DNA from: Thalassoglobus sp. JC818
GTDB lineage: Bacteria > Planctomycetota > Planctomycetia > Planctomycetales > Planctomycetaceae
Length of the DNA: 64,000 nt
Reading direction: 5' to 3'
Assembly (NCBI RefSeq): GCF_040717535.1
Contig: NZ_JBFEFI010000003.1
Coordinates: 70,001 to 134,000 of the forward strand
Positions 46,501 to 53,175 of the stretch are shown one piece after another; position 1 is the first letter of the stretch, and every line of letters begins with the position of its first letter. The position numbers were made by a program, and so were the translations under genes. The notes below the pieces were generated by a model, which saw only the letters and a list, made by a program, of their open reading frames with translations, was not told the DNA's origin and searched no databases.

Positions 46501-49126
46501 AGCATTGGCTTCACTGCAGATGAACGAAGGTCATGGAATCAACATTGGCCTGACCAACAGTGATCTGACAGGCGGTGTGATCTCCGGAAACGTGATTACA
46601 GATCACGCCAATGGTGACGCCTTCCGAATGCTGAACCCAACGACCAACGGGAACACGATTGAACTCGACTTCACCGGCAACACCTTCGGGTCAAACGGTG
46701 GTCGCGGTATCAACATCGCTCTCGACGGCAATGAGTCACTGGTCACCACGATGACAGACAACACAATCGCCTTCCATGGTGGTCGCGGAATCAGTCTCGA
46801 CCTTTCAGACTCGTCTTCGGTCGAAGTGAATGACTTCTCCCGTAACAACCTCGACGGCAACAACTCGTTCGGTCTTCGAATCGATGCGAAAGACAACACC
46901 AATGTGGTCTTCGATGCCGGAGCTGGAAGCGATGACACTGATCTGAACATCATCTCGAACAACGTCAACGCAGGTATTGGAATCTCACTGTCGCAGAACG
47001 CGACCGGGGATCTTCGAATTACGAACACCAATATCAGTGCGACACGAAGTGGTGCAGATCCTGACTTCGGAGCGGAAGGTCTGAACATTCAGCTGACAGA
47101 CAATGCGTCTGCTCCGAACTTGACCATCGGTCACGAGTCGGTGGCGAATACGACCTTCTCAGGTAACACCGGATCAGGGATTTTGATCAGCAGCGACCTG
47201 AGTTCTTCGCTGGCGAACCCAACGATTCAGTTTGTCGATTCGACTCTGAACAACGTCGACGGACTTCGGTTCGAGCGATTTGGATCAGCTGTCGTCGACA
47301 ACGTGACAATCACAAACTCTGTCTTCAACTCAAACCTGAGCGATGGTATCGACATTGTCGCTTCACAGGGTGACATGACAGACGAGTTCACGATTGTTCA
47401 GAACATCATGTCTCAGAATGCTGGTCGCGGTCTGGCAATGGAAGCTCAATTCGATGCCAGCATCGAGGCTCTCGTCGAAGACAACCAGATTGAAAACAAC
47501 GGCGGAGACGGCGTTGAATTGAATCAGATGACCGTGTCGATGGATGATGCTCCGTCAATCACAGCTGACTTTATCGACAACGATATCGTCTTCAACGGTG
47601 GTTACGGAATTGATGTCAACGCCACACACCAGCTGACATTCGATGGAAACGTGATCGACAACAACGAACTGGGTGGAATTCGCTTCAACGCTGAGTCACT
47701 CAACCCAGGTGAAACGATCACCATGACTGGTGGATCTGCTTCCGGGAACAACGGAGACGGTATCACAGCGATGAACGTGGACGTGAACTTCGAGTTCGTG
47801 AACATGGACATCAGCAACAACACCGGAAATGGAATTCGAACCCAGAACACTGGTCGAGACGTTCTCGTCACCGGAAGCACGATCGACGGAAATGGACAAA
47901 GCGGAATTCTGGTTGGCAACACCGGAGGCCGAATTGACATTCTCAACAACTCGATCGATGGCAACGGAACGAACGGGATCACGAATCTCGTCGGCGTGAA
48001 CTCGACGATCTCAGGGAACTCGATTGATTCGAACGATGCTCACGGAGTTGTCCTTGTCGGTGGAACTCACACCATCACTGACAACACCATGAGTCTCAAC
48101 GCAGACAAAGGCGTGTCGATCATCGGTGGAACTCACACCATCTCCGGCAACATGTTGGAAATGAACGGGGGAGATGCTCTCCAGATGATTTCCGAACCGG
48201 GACAGAACCTGACTGCGAACATCGACGACAACACCTTCCGTGAAAACGGTGGACGTGGAATCGACCTGCTGGTTCGCGGTTCAACGACTGCAGACGTGAC
48301 GATCACAAACAGCCTCGTCGAGGGCAACAACCTCGAAGGTGTCTACGTTGTGAACACCGCCGATCTGGCTCAGTCTGCTGATGCACTTGCAACAGCTGCC
48401 CTGGCTGCTGCTGGCGATCCAATGGCGAACCCAGTCCTGGAATTCGACTTCGACAACAACATTGTCATGGACAATGGGTTGAACAGCGGATTCGCAGGCA
48501 GTGGTTTGGTCATGCGAGTCGGAACCAGCGGAGCGACAACCGACTTCAGCAACAATGGCGGATTTGTCAGCGATGGTGCTGGCAACCTGACCGGACGTGG
48601 TGGAGTTCTGGCGAACGTGACGAACAGCTCGTTCATCGGTCAACCTGGTGCAGACGTGCTCATCGAATCGTTCGTGTCAACGACCACTCCAGCTGCGACA
48701 ACTGGAACCTGGGATGCTGCGACCTTCAACGTGACCAGCTTCGTTCAAGATCCACTTTCCCGAATCGATCTCGTCTTCACCGGAAACACCGGGGATGACA
48801 TCGACATCGTCCGGGCGGGTGCATCGTTCAGCAACGATGAATCGGTCTTCAAATCGCGAACGGATGCTCAGCCAACAGCTGGACCATTCACAAGCGGAAC
48901 TCGCTTGCGAAACGCACAGCGACTGGCGTCACGCTCCGGAGCGTTTGCGATTCCAGGAGCAACAGGAGCTTCGGACACCTTCCTGTACTCAGGAGTCGGT
49001 GGAAGCACATTCCGCGTCTCGGGAGGTTCAACAACTGCAGGATTCAACAACGGGGACAGCTTCGGCGATACCGTGAATCTTGGAGCGGGAATCGGCGAAC
49101 TTCCATTCGGATGGGGTAGCTTCTAA
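40538..49126 (+). CDS. Giant surface protein: barrel, beta-helix, NIDO and M8-like zinc protease
   Basis: About 2862 residues. ATG at 40538 gives a good signal peptide (MQWTRRVGLLCLCLLPWSTV, cleavage after VAQ) with GGAGAG just ahead; ATG at 40490 is an alternative. Numbering here is from 40490. Residues about 85-287 (GYSRIGVRTRLWEPG, FGELHALITDGGQVGFNVGG, repeated amphipathic strands) resemble the outer-membrane barrel of inverse autotransporters. Next comes a long right-handed beta-helix rich in N-x-G-x-G-I/V coils. A NIDO-like domain lies at about 1364-1584 (VNNNGNITF, IAPFFADVDT). More beta-helix follows, then a leishmanolysin-type domain at about 1743-1950 with HEMGH at 1845-1849, a third His at 1907 and ELMTG as Met-turn. 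A further beta-helix runs to about 2720. A terminator follows directly. Adhesion or protease function is inferred. Confidence 0.88.
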   Translation: MQWTRRVGLLCLCLLPWSTVGVAQGQDQITTSDGGVVFLDDVSGSMALSSDGGNYILFQKMIGDGPGFADGYSRIGVRTRLWEPGADHIFGELHALITDGGQVGFNVGGGYRTPMRNGLIGIHGWFDDYETSYENRYRQFTTGLEYLSPFFDVRANGYIPVGDESNMLAVSGFSNNPYFNGNNIVTDATGRIERSLAGWDLEAGGPVPGAMNWLRGYAGIYQLSHDNDSTVGFRGRAEARFMEGVNLNLVVSEDDEFGTNVNLGVEVRFRGTMPTRFESGLMADRRYDQVRRVWPIQTTVETEDVVVPLSNPGTSNAIDIVWVDNTNGAGGNGSFENPFDQLPGMADGADLILVRRGAGETLGNIALLDNQQMFGEGKQHFIDTEELGVIPLPDTFDSTGAAPILREGTDLLPIISLANNNVISSFQLRGMTGIAGDGVENFLIDSISSDDVLDGITIANASGFGTLSNIDLQLRDDGIGVYVVSAPGEPLALDVDNVTVAGGETGVAFVGDSSDLMADIDDVIVSGTTGTALGLAGFSSDLSATLDGVIVSNNDGNGVEILLSDATGSVIADGLVASDNSGDGVQIVAGDGSDFGVAIVDSTIDRNGDDNIATTVLDGSTLDLLVDPTSLVEAGDNAFEFVVASGSTLNSLFEDVDMSGSVDNAIAGSVTNHSTANLDFVNFDASGSGEDGLAMMVNNQSNVVANFTNGTFDDSGNSAVNVESGGNSMVDVNFTDVTADNLASDGNVILRSDNEGELQVNWIRGSISNGDATGVTVQSVGGGSQVGVLFNDVAINNNAGDGIDARLTSGGDGSILDLMLVDTTLQGNGEDGLDYQIAGNGATGMIVLDGVQATGNGMDGFQFDVTSRATLSAATAEDSVNDFSNNLGNAFQGTVSGIGSTAMVQISGAPATGSGEEGALFTNSAGGTLVFDYTDGSLSFSGEDGLSVDTSGANSHTMINLTDVGLNDNGQVNATSGDGLTATARNNGRIDLNLDTVSSATNAEKGLNLEATSNGQLHVTSSEMLVQNNGEEGLAFEALSGGDLTILNTTSTFANNGQSGSLSGIRGQVSSAGSSSSVSFENTLVDSNSGAGISVDVADGGAFIGELLSSIDDTGNMEITGNNGNGVELNATGSDTMAALIMTGPNDVSGNNGSGVSVTGADIDQLAVLVSGNIDGNNGHGISVEATDVTNLAVDVNSDSGTTTTSGNLGDGFNLVLDNVGLMSDIEVTTLTQTVTVGGLNVNDLETSGNLGHGLDITGSNLNIETLELSNVVSTLNMFDGIHIDLTDSSVTNMNILDSVASVNTGNGMRMDLDNTPIENLNVVGNTFGILPGSTANPSAPIDDSLPLIRNGFDFNTLPANDDLSTGLIPLGFDANFFGQLFDSAFVNNNGNITFDAPLGTFTPFGLEGTSRQIIAPFFADVDTRADSNGAMSGEVTFGQGIVNGRQAFGVNWLDVRHFSVTGTNNGLPTNSFQLILVDRSDIRPGDFDIEFNYGEILWEAGEASGSDAFGLGGSAARVGYSNGVDTSFELAGSGINGAFLDSGPAATSLVQNSLESMHDGRYIFFSRDGSIGGEVSGVGNGGDGFQLNAGNGSHIQSLNISENDVESNNSRGISISATDSDVGGLGGGTIELNNVSNNLSGGIVLEFDGSRLDDMRMAMNTVMSNGSDGILLDFVDSPVTNLEIVDHPDINMNGRDGISLQMDNSDINGLLIENNGMGTLMPTPANEFDITLNFSGGLTPSQQLLFRQAELRWEQIITDDLLDVGLIDDLVIDASGIPIDGVNGILGQAGPTGLRGGSFLPFQGIMQFDTADLAEREAAGQLDEIILHEMGHVLGIGTIWNNLGLVSGSGTNDPRFTGTNSIDAYNALFGLTETSVPLENIGGAGTVESHWRESVFDNELMTGYLNDEVPNPLSVLTIQSLADIGYVVDANVADTYPSPAVLAAVTGGSASVEADDEIVMRPDSVVADMDNLEALYGDMPALAVGPGALASLQMNEGHGINIGLTNSDLTGGVISGNVITDHANGDAFRMLNPTTNGNTIELDFTGNTFGSNGGRGINIALDGNESLVTTMTDNTIAFHGGRGISLDLSDSSSVEVNDFSRNNLDGNNSFGLRIDAKDNTNVVFDAGAGSDDTDLNIISNNVNAGIGISLSQNATGDLRITNTNISATRSGADPDFGAEGLNIQLTDNASAPNLTIGHESVANTTFSGNTGSGILISSDLSSSLANPTIQFVDSTLNNVDGLRFERFGSAVVDNVTITNSVFNSNLSDGIDIVASQGDMTDEFTIVQNIMSQNAGRGLAMEAQFDASIEALVEDNQIENNGGDGVELNQMTVSMDDAPSITADFIDNDIVFNGGYGIDVNATHQLTFDGNVIDNNELGGIRFNAESLNPGETITMTGGSASGNNGDGITAMNVDVNFEFVNMDISNNTGNGIRTQNTGRDVLVTGSTIDGNGQSGILVGNTGGRIDILNNSIDGNGTNGITNLVGVNSTISGNSIDSNDAHGVVLVGGTHTITDNTMSLNADKGVSIIGGTHTISGNMLEMNGGDALQMISEPGQNLTANIDDNTFRENGGRGIDLLVRGSTTADVTITNSLVEGNNLEGVYVVNTADLAQSADALATAALAAAGDPMANPVLEFDFDNNIVMDNGLNSGFAGSGLVMRVGTSGATTDFSNNGGFVSDGAGNLTGRGGVLANVTNSSFIGQPGADVLIESFVSTTTPAATTGTWDAATFNVTSFVQDPLSRIDLVFTGNTGDDIDIVRAGASFSNDESVFKSRTDAQPTAGPFTSGTRLRNAQRLASRSGAFAIPGATGASDTFLYSGVGGSTFRVSGGSTTAGFNNGDSFGDTVNLGAGIGELPFGWGSF
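48057..48142 (+). repeat. Duplicated beta-helix coil in the giant gene
   Basis: The 20-base string TCGGTGGAACTCACACCATC occurs at 48057-48076 and again at 48123-48142. The 66-base offset equals 22 residues, one turn of a parallel beta-helix. Confidence 0.75.
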
Positions 49127-49155
49127 CCGCTAGCGACTGTCTGAAAAAGAATCTG

Positions 49156-49195
49156 ACCGCTGTGTCGTCCACTGGGATGACACAGCGGTTTTTTT
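49156..49195 (+). terminator. Rho-independent terminator after the giant gene
   Basis: A perfect 11-bp stem ACCGCTGTGTC / GACACAGCGGT with a 12-base loop, followed by seven T. It lies 30 bases after the stop and separates the giant gene from the split-Rad50 operon. Confidence 0.93.
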
Positions 49196-49348
49196 GCGCA
49201 GAATGGGAAGAATTGATCGCTCGTGTAGGAGACGAAGAACTCTCCTGTTCCGGCTGGCGAAAATGCCAAAGCTTCTCAGGCTGATCTCTGGAAGTTCATC
49301 GGTCCGTCGATTATCGTCTTGGGAAGTGGACGCAAGTACAGGTTTTTC

Positions 49349-50794
49349 ATGATCACTCGCATCGAGTTGATAGATTTCATGTCGCATCGGCACACCGTCA
49401 TTGAACCGGCGGAGGGGCTGACGGTGTTGACGGGGCCGAACAATGTCGGCAAGAGTGCGATCGTGGCGGCATTGCAGTTGTTATGCGACAACACCCGTGG
49501 CTCAAACTATGCCATCCGGCACGGTGCGAAATCTTGTTCGGTGACTGTGACGACCGACGATGGTCACGAGGTGACGTGGTCGCGAAGCAAGACTTCCTCG
49601 CATTATGTCGTAGACGGTCAACGCTTTGACCGAATTCGCGCTGGGGGCGGATTCGATGAATTGAACACCGCTCTAAGGCTCGGCAAGGTCAACAGCGAGG
49701 GAAACGAGGCATTTGACATCCATTTCGGGGCTCAGAAGTCGCCGATCTTCTTGCTCGATAAAACAGGCTCATCGGCGGCTCAGTTTTTCGCATCGTCCTC
49801 GGATGTGAGCCGACTTCTTGAGATGCAGCAGGTTCATCAGGACCGCGTTCGATTCGCCAAAAAGGATAAGGGGCGATTGGAGAAAGAACTTGAGGACTGC
49901 GCACTTCAGCTAGAAGTTCTCAAGCCATCGCTTCAAATTGAAGAGCGAACCACTCAAGTGGAGAAGCTCTACTCGCAATGGCTTGAAAGTCAGACGGCGG
50001 CGGAGGCGTTCTCGGAACTTGTCGATGAAATTGCTCAATCGCAGTCTGATACAGAGTTCCACTCACAGAAATCGAGCGTTCTTCAGAAACTTGAGACCCC
50101 GCCGAAGCTGGAAGAGACAAGTCGACTCGCGGAGTTGACCGTCGGGCTGGCGACGATTTCACAGAAGATGGTTCTGCATCACGGACAGCTTGATTCACTG
50201 AGCCCGCTGGCGTCTCCGCCGGAACTCTTTGATGTCGATACATTGAGTCGCGTGTTGAAATCCTGCGAGACGCTTGAAAGCTCGATTCAACGTCATCAGT
50301 CAAATCGAGAATGTCTTACTCAGCTGGAAGGGCCACCTCATCTCGAAGACACAGATCGGCTTGAGCAACTCATTTTGAGTGTTGAGGAAGCGAGCCTCAG
50401 ATGCATCGCCAGCGAAGCACGTTTGAACTCGATTGGAGATCTGGAACCGCCGAAGTGGGCCTCCTGCGATGACCTGCAAGCTGTTGTTGCGAGAATGTCC
50501 GCAGCGGTAGAAAGATTGGAGATCGAATCAGCGAGGGAAGAACGATTTCGCGAGCTTGCTTCCCCTCCTGACATTCCGTCCAGCGATGGAATCTCTGAGG
50601 TCATATTAAAGCTTGAGACACAGATGCAGCGGATGGAAAGCTTGTCCGTCGAGATGAATGGAATCGAGGAGCAGATGCAACTCGTTGAGTCATCCATTCA
50701 CGATCTCGCGCTTGATCAGACGTGTCCTGTTTGTGGAGGCAACATCGATCCGGAAAAAGCCATTCGTCAGGCTCACAGCTTGGGGAGGGGATAA
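49349..50794 (+). CDS. Rad50/SbcC-like ATPase, N-terminal half with half zinc hook
   Basis: 481 residues. It begins MITRIELIDFMSHRHTVIEP, the classic Rad50/SbcC opening. Walker A is at 29-36 (GPNNVGKS) and a Q-loop-like segment near 128 (FGAQKSPIFLLD). From about 160 to 450 it is charged coiled coil. Within this, Pro-Pro pairs at 251, 290, 329, 367 and 407 recur every 38-40 residues. It ends just after C459-P-V-C462, a half zinc hook. There is no ABC signature or Walker B, so the protein cannot be a complete ATPase; those motifs are in the gene at 52072. ATG at 49349 is chosen (AGG ahead); an upstream in-frame start at 49319 adds ten unrelated residues. Its stop overlaps the nuclease start by one base. 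Confidence 0.85.
   Translation: MITRIELIDFMSHRHTVIEPAEGLTVLTGPNNVGKSAIVAALQLLCDNTRGSNYAIRHGAKSCSVTVTTDDGHEVTWSRSKTSSHYVVDGQRFDRIRAGGGFDELNTALRLGKVNSEGNEAFDIHFGAQKSPIFLLDKTGSSAAQFFASSSDVSRLLEMQQVHQDRVRFAKKDKGRLEKELEDCALQLEVLKPSLQIEERTTQVEKLYSQWLESQTAAEAFSELVDEIAQSQSDTEFHSQKSSVLQKLETPPKLEETSRLAELTVGLATISQKMVLHHGQLDSLSPLASPPELFDVDTLSRVLKSCETLESSIQRHQSNRECLTQLEGPPHLEDTDRLEQLILSVEEASLRCIASEARLNSIGDLEPPKWASCDDLQAVVARMSAAVERLEIESAREERFRELASPPDIPSSDGISEVILKLETQMQRMESLSVEMNGIEEQMQLVESSIHDLALDQTCPVCGGNIDPEKAIRQAHSLGRG
50099..50680 (+). repeat. 39-residue Pro-Pro repeat in the coiled-coil arm
   Basis: Five units of about 117 bases with Pro-Pro codons at 50099, 50216, 50333, 50447 and 50567. Each unit reads roughly L-x-x-P-P-x-L-x-x-x-D-x-L followed by about 28 helical residues. 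The repeat shows at protein level and is diverged at base level. Confidence 0.8.
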
Positions 50795-51759
50795 TGTCGG
50801 TCGAGGAATGGAACGGGGCTTTATTTATTGGGGACCCGCATCTTGAGAGTCGACAACCCGGTTTTCGAAAGGATAACTATCCCGAAGTCATCCTGGAGAA
50901 ACTTCGCTGGTCGTTGAACTACGCACGGGAGAACAAGCTCATTCCGGTTCTGCTGGGAGACCTGTTCGATAAGCCCCGTGATAACTCAAACTGGTTGCTG
51001 AACCAACTTTTTCAGTTGCTGTCCGGTGAAATTCTCACGGTCTATGGGAATCACGATGTTCATTATCAACCCGAGTTGACGGATGATGACTCGCTCAGCC
51101 TGTTGGTCAATTCCGGACATCTCACCTTAATCAGCGAAGACGAGCCATGGGTCGGCACGGTCGCAGGTCGACCGCTTGTGATTGCTGGCTCTTCTTACCG
51201 TCAGAAGATTCCCAAGACCTTTGATTCGAGTCCACACTGCGGAAAAACTAAAACGAACCAAAACCCAGTTGTCGTTTGGGTCACGCACCACGATATCCTC
51301 ATTCCCGGGTATGACGAGGGGCGGGTCAAACCGCGTTCGATTGATGGCGTGGACTTGATCATCAACGGGCATATTCATCGCAATCTGGAGACAGTCGTTA
51401 AGGGAAAGACGTCTTGGATCACTCCCGGAAACATCAGCCGACGATCACGAAGTGACGCTTGCCGCGACCACGTCCCGTCGGTTCTGGAACTGCGTCTGGA
51501 TGATGCGGAGTATCACCTGGAAAGAATCGAAATACCTCATAAACCCTTCGAGGAAGTATTCCACGAAGCGGTGATCGAAGCGGTCGGCAATGAGACTCAG
51601 TCAGCGTTTGTCTCCGGTCTAGCTGAACTGCAGGCCCGTCGAACCGACGACGGGGCTGGGCTGATCGAATTTTTGGAATCGAACGTACAACAATTCAGTC
51701 CGCAGGTAGCGGCGGAGATCATGGATCTCGCGAAGACAGTGACAGAAGGAGATGAGTGA
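50794..51759 (+). CDS. Mre11/SbcD-like metallophosphoesterase
   Basis: A 321-residue calcineurin-like phosphoesterase. All dimetal motifs are visible: D14-P-H16 (FIGDPHLE), G55-D56 (LLGDLFDK), GNHD at 85-88, H165-H166 (VTHHD) and GHIH at 192-195. The C-terminal 100 residues are a charged extension of the kind used by Mre11 to contact Rad50. The start is ATG 50794 in a TAATG overlap with the preceding ATPase-half gene, with a very strong GGGGAGGGG site at 50782-50790. Encoded between two halves of a Rad50-like ATPase, it is probably the nuclease subunit of a DNA end-processing complex. Biochemistry is inferred from the family. Confidence 0.88.
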   Translation: MSVEEWNGALFIGDPHLESRQPGFRKDNYPEVILEKLRWSLNYARENKLIPVLLGDLFDKPRDNSNWLLNQLFQLLSGEILTVYGNHDVHYQPELTDDDSLSLLVNSGHLTLISEDEPWVGTVAGRPLVIAGSSYRQKIPKTFDSSPHCGKTKTNQNPVVVWVTHHDILIPGYDEGRVKPRSIDGVDLIINGHIHRNLETVVKGKTSWITPGNISRRSRSDACRDHVPSVLELRLDDAEYHLERIEIPHKPFEEVFHEAVIEAVGNETQSAFVSGLAELQARRTDDGAGLIEFLESNVQQFSPQVAAEIMDLAKTVTEGDE

Positions 51760-51760
51760 C

Positions 51761-52072
51761 ATGGCAAATAGCGATCAACAGACGATCGAAGAACTTCAGA
51801 GTCGGTATCAGGTTCTGCATGAGAAGAAGATCGCAACACAAACCAACCTGACAAATGCTCAAAGTGAACTCCAGAAATTGAAGAAGGAGGCACTTGAGAA
51901 GTACGGCACGGACGACCTGGAAGAACTTCGCAGCAAGCTCGAAGAACTCACCGCTGAAAACGAGAGAAAACGTAGAGACTATCAAACATTGTTGGAAGGC
52001 ATTGAGACGGATCTTGCGATAGTCGAAGCGGACTCGGAGCGCACCCTTGGAGATGGTGAAGCGGGCGAATAA
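51761..52072 (+). CDS. Small coiled-coil protein in the split-Rad50 operon
   Basis: 103 residues, almost entirely predicted coiled coil (about 8-85: QTIEELQSRYQVLHEKKIAT ... LEELRSKLEELTAENERKRR), with an acidic C-terminal tail. No catalytic motif is visible and I recognise no family. ATG at 51761 is chosen because AGGAG at 51747-51751 lies nine bases ahead; ATG at 51752 overlaps the nuclease stop and is an alternative. Its stop overlaps the next start by one base (TAATG), so the four genes are translationally linked. Its size and position suggest a structural partner that supplies or caps part of the arm missing from the C-terminal ATPase half; that is inference. Confidence 0.75.
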   Translation: MANSDQQTIEELQSRYQVLHEKKIATQTNLTNAQSELQKLKKEALEKYGTDDLEELRSKLEELTAENERKRRDYQTLLEGIETDLAIVEADSERTLGDGEAGE

Positions 52073-52797
52073 TGGAAGCTCATCTTTCAAATTTCGAAGA
52101 AGACAGACCATCTGACAGCGCAGTCATTCAGGGAATTCGTCGTCGTGTCGATCGTCTCATCGACCGACGTCGCGAAACCGAACGGCGTTCGAAACAGTTT
52201 CGTGATCAGCTTGAAGAAGTAAATCGCGTTCTGGAACTCTCCGATGATGTCACCGCGGCCCTCGAAGCGTTGAATCAACAACTGTTCGACAAGATGCTCG
52301 GACTGGTTCAAGAGAAGTTGACGATTGCACTTCAGGAGATCCTGGATCAGGCGGTCTGTTTCCGTGCGCGGTCGGACTTCAAACGGGGCAAAGCCTCCGT
52401 CGAGTTCTACATCGAGCGCGAAGGGAATGAAGAGAGCATCATGAACGGGCAAGGGGGCTCCGTCGCGAACATTCTCAGTGTCGGCTTGCGGATGTTTGCG
52501 ATGATGACGCTCGACCAGAAGGAACACCGCCGGTTTTTGGTGCTCGACGAACAGGATTGCTGGCTGCGCCCAGATCTTGTTCCCCGGCTCGTCAAAATGG
52601 TTTACGAGGCAGGGCGTGCTTTGGGATTTCAGGTACTCATGATCAGTCACCATGATCCGCAGAGTTTTGAGCAATACGCGGATAAGGTCTATCGACTCTC
52701 CCTGAATCAGCACGGAGCGATCCAAGCCGATGAAGTGGCTCTGTCACCCTCGCATCCCGACGGGGCAACGGGTGAGGGCGACCAGGATGAGCTTTGA
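52072..52797 (+). CDS. Rad50/SbcC-like ATPase, C-terminal half
   Basis: 241 residues. About 60 helical residues (15-75) are followed by the C-terminal lobe of an ABC/SMC ATPase. The signature-like NGQGGSVANILSVGLR is at 125-140, Walker B FLVLDE at 155-160 with D163 in the D-loop, and an H-loop at 189-194 (LMISHH). There is no Walker A and no CxxC hook. It complements the gene at 49349, which has Walker A but lacks these motifs, so the two should assemble one composite active site. The start ATG overlaps the preceding stop by one base. The last 35 residues are acidic and probably flexible. Confidence 0.85.
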   Translation: MEAHLSNFEEDRPSDSAVIQGIRRRVDRLIDRRRETERRSKQFRDQLEEVNRVLELSDDVTAALEALNQQLFDKMLGLVQEKLTIALQEILDQAVCFRARSDFKRGKASVEFYIEREGNEESIMNGQGGSVANILSVGLRMFAMMTLDQKEHRRFLVLDEQDCWLRPDLVPRLVKMVYEAGRALGFQVLMISHHDPQSFEQYADKVYRLSLNQHGAIQADEVALSPSHPDGATGEGDQDEL

Positions 52798-52821
52798 ATT
52801 CTTGAATGAATTTCAGGAATT
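52797..52821 (+). terminator. Weak AT-rich hairpin after the split-Rad50 operon
   Basis: AATTCTTGAA / TTCAGGAATT can pair over 10 bp with one G-U pair around a 5-base loop, starting at the stop codon. There is no T-run; a tentative terminator. Confidence 0.25.
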
Positions 52822-53175
52822 GGTCTGTATCCGAGGGTGCAATCTCCATTCTTTAGTTCGATGAGGGCTGCGTCGCTGAGCAGCGATTCGTCTTGGAAAG
52901 ACCTCTTGTTCTAATCGTGGCGACTGTGTTGTTCGCTATGTTCTCAGGCTTCTCTGGGTTGTGGAATCTGGTTAAGCCGAACGATTGTTGAATTCAGACG
53001 GTCGAAGTCTCCACATTCAACGAATTGGACCAGTCGCTTGCATCGATACAACCGATCCATCTTGAAGAGTCGCGCTCTTATCGAGTGACTCTGCGTTCCT
53101 TGCTACGAAAGTGCAGGGAGTCGCCAGCCAACTTCAAGTGCTCGCGAAGGATTCGATATCGTGGAAAGGTTATCT
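52822..53175. other. Intergenic gap
   Basis: About 350 bases between the split-Rad50 operon and the TolC-like gene. Apart from the hairpin at its start I see nothing in it. Confidence 0.4.

Noticed and set aside
42000..48700. Possible CRISPR-like or tandem DNA array, because GGAAAC and AACAACG strings recur many times
   Set aside because: The spacing follows the reading frame and the repeats encode N-x-G-x-G beta-helix coils; there are no constant repeats with unique spacers.
49349..52797. Phage origin for the split-Rad50 operon (phage T4 encodes a gp46/gp47 pair)
   Set aside because: No integrase, structural, terminase or attachment-site sequence is visible nearby, and the flanks are ordinary chromosomal genes. 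Ancient transfer cannot be excluded.
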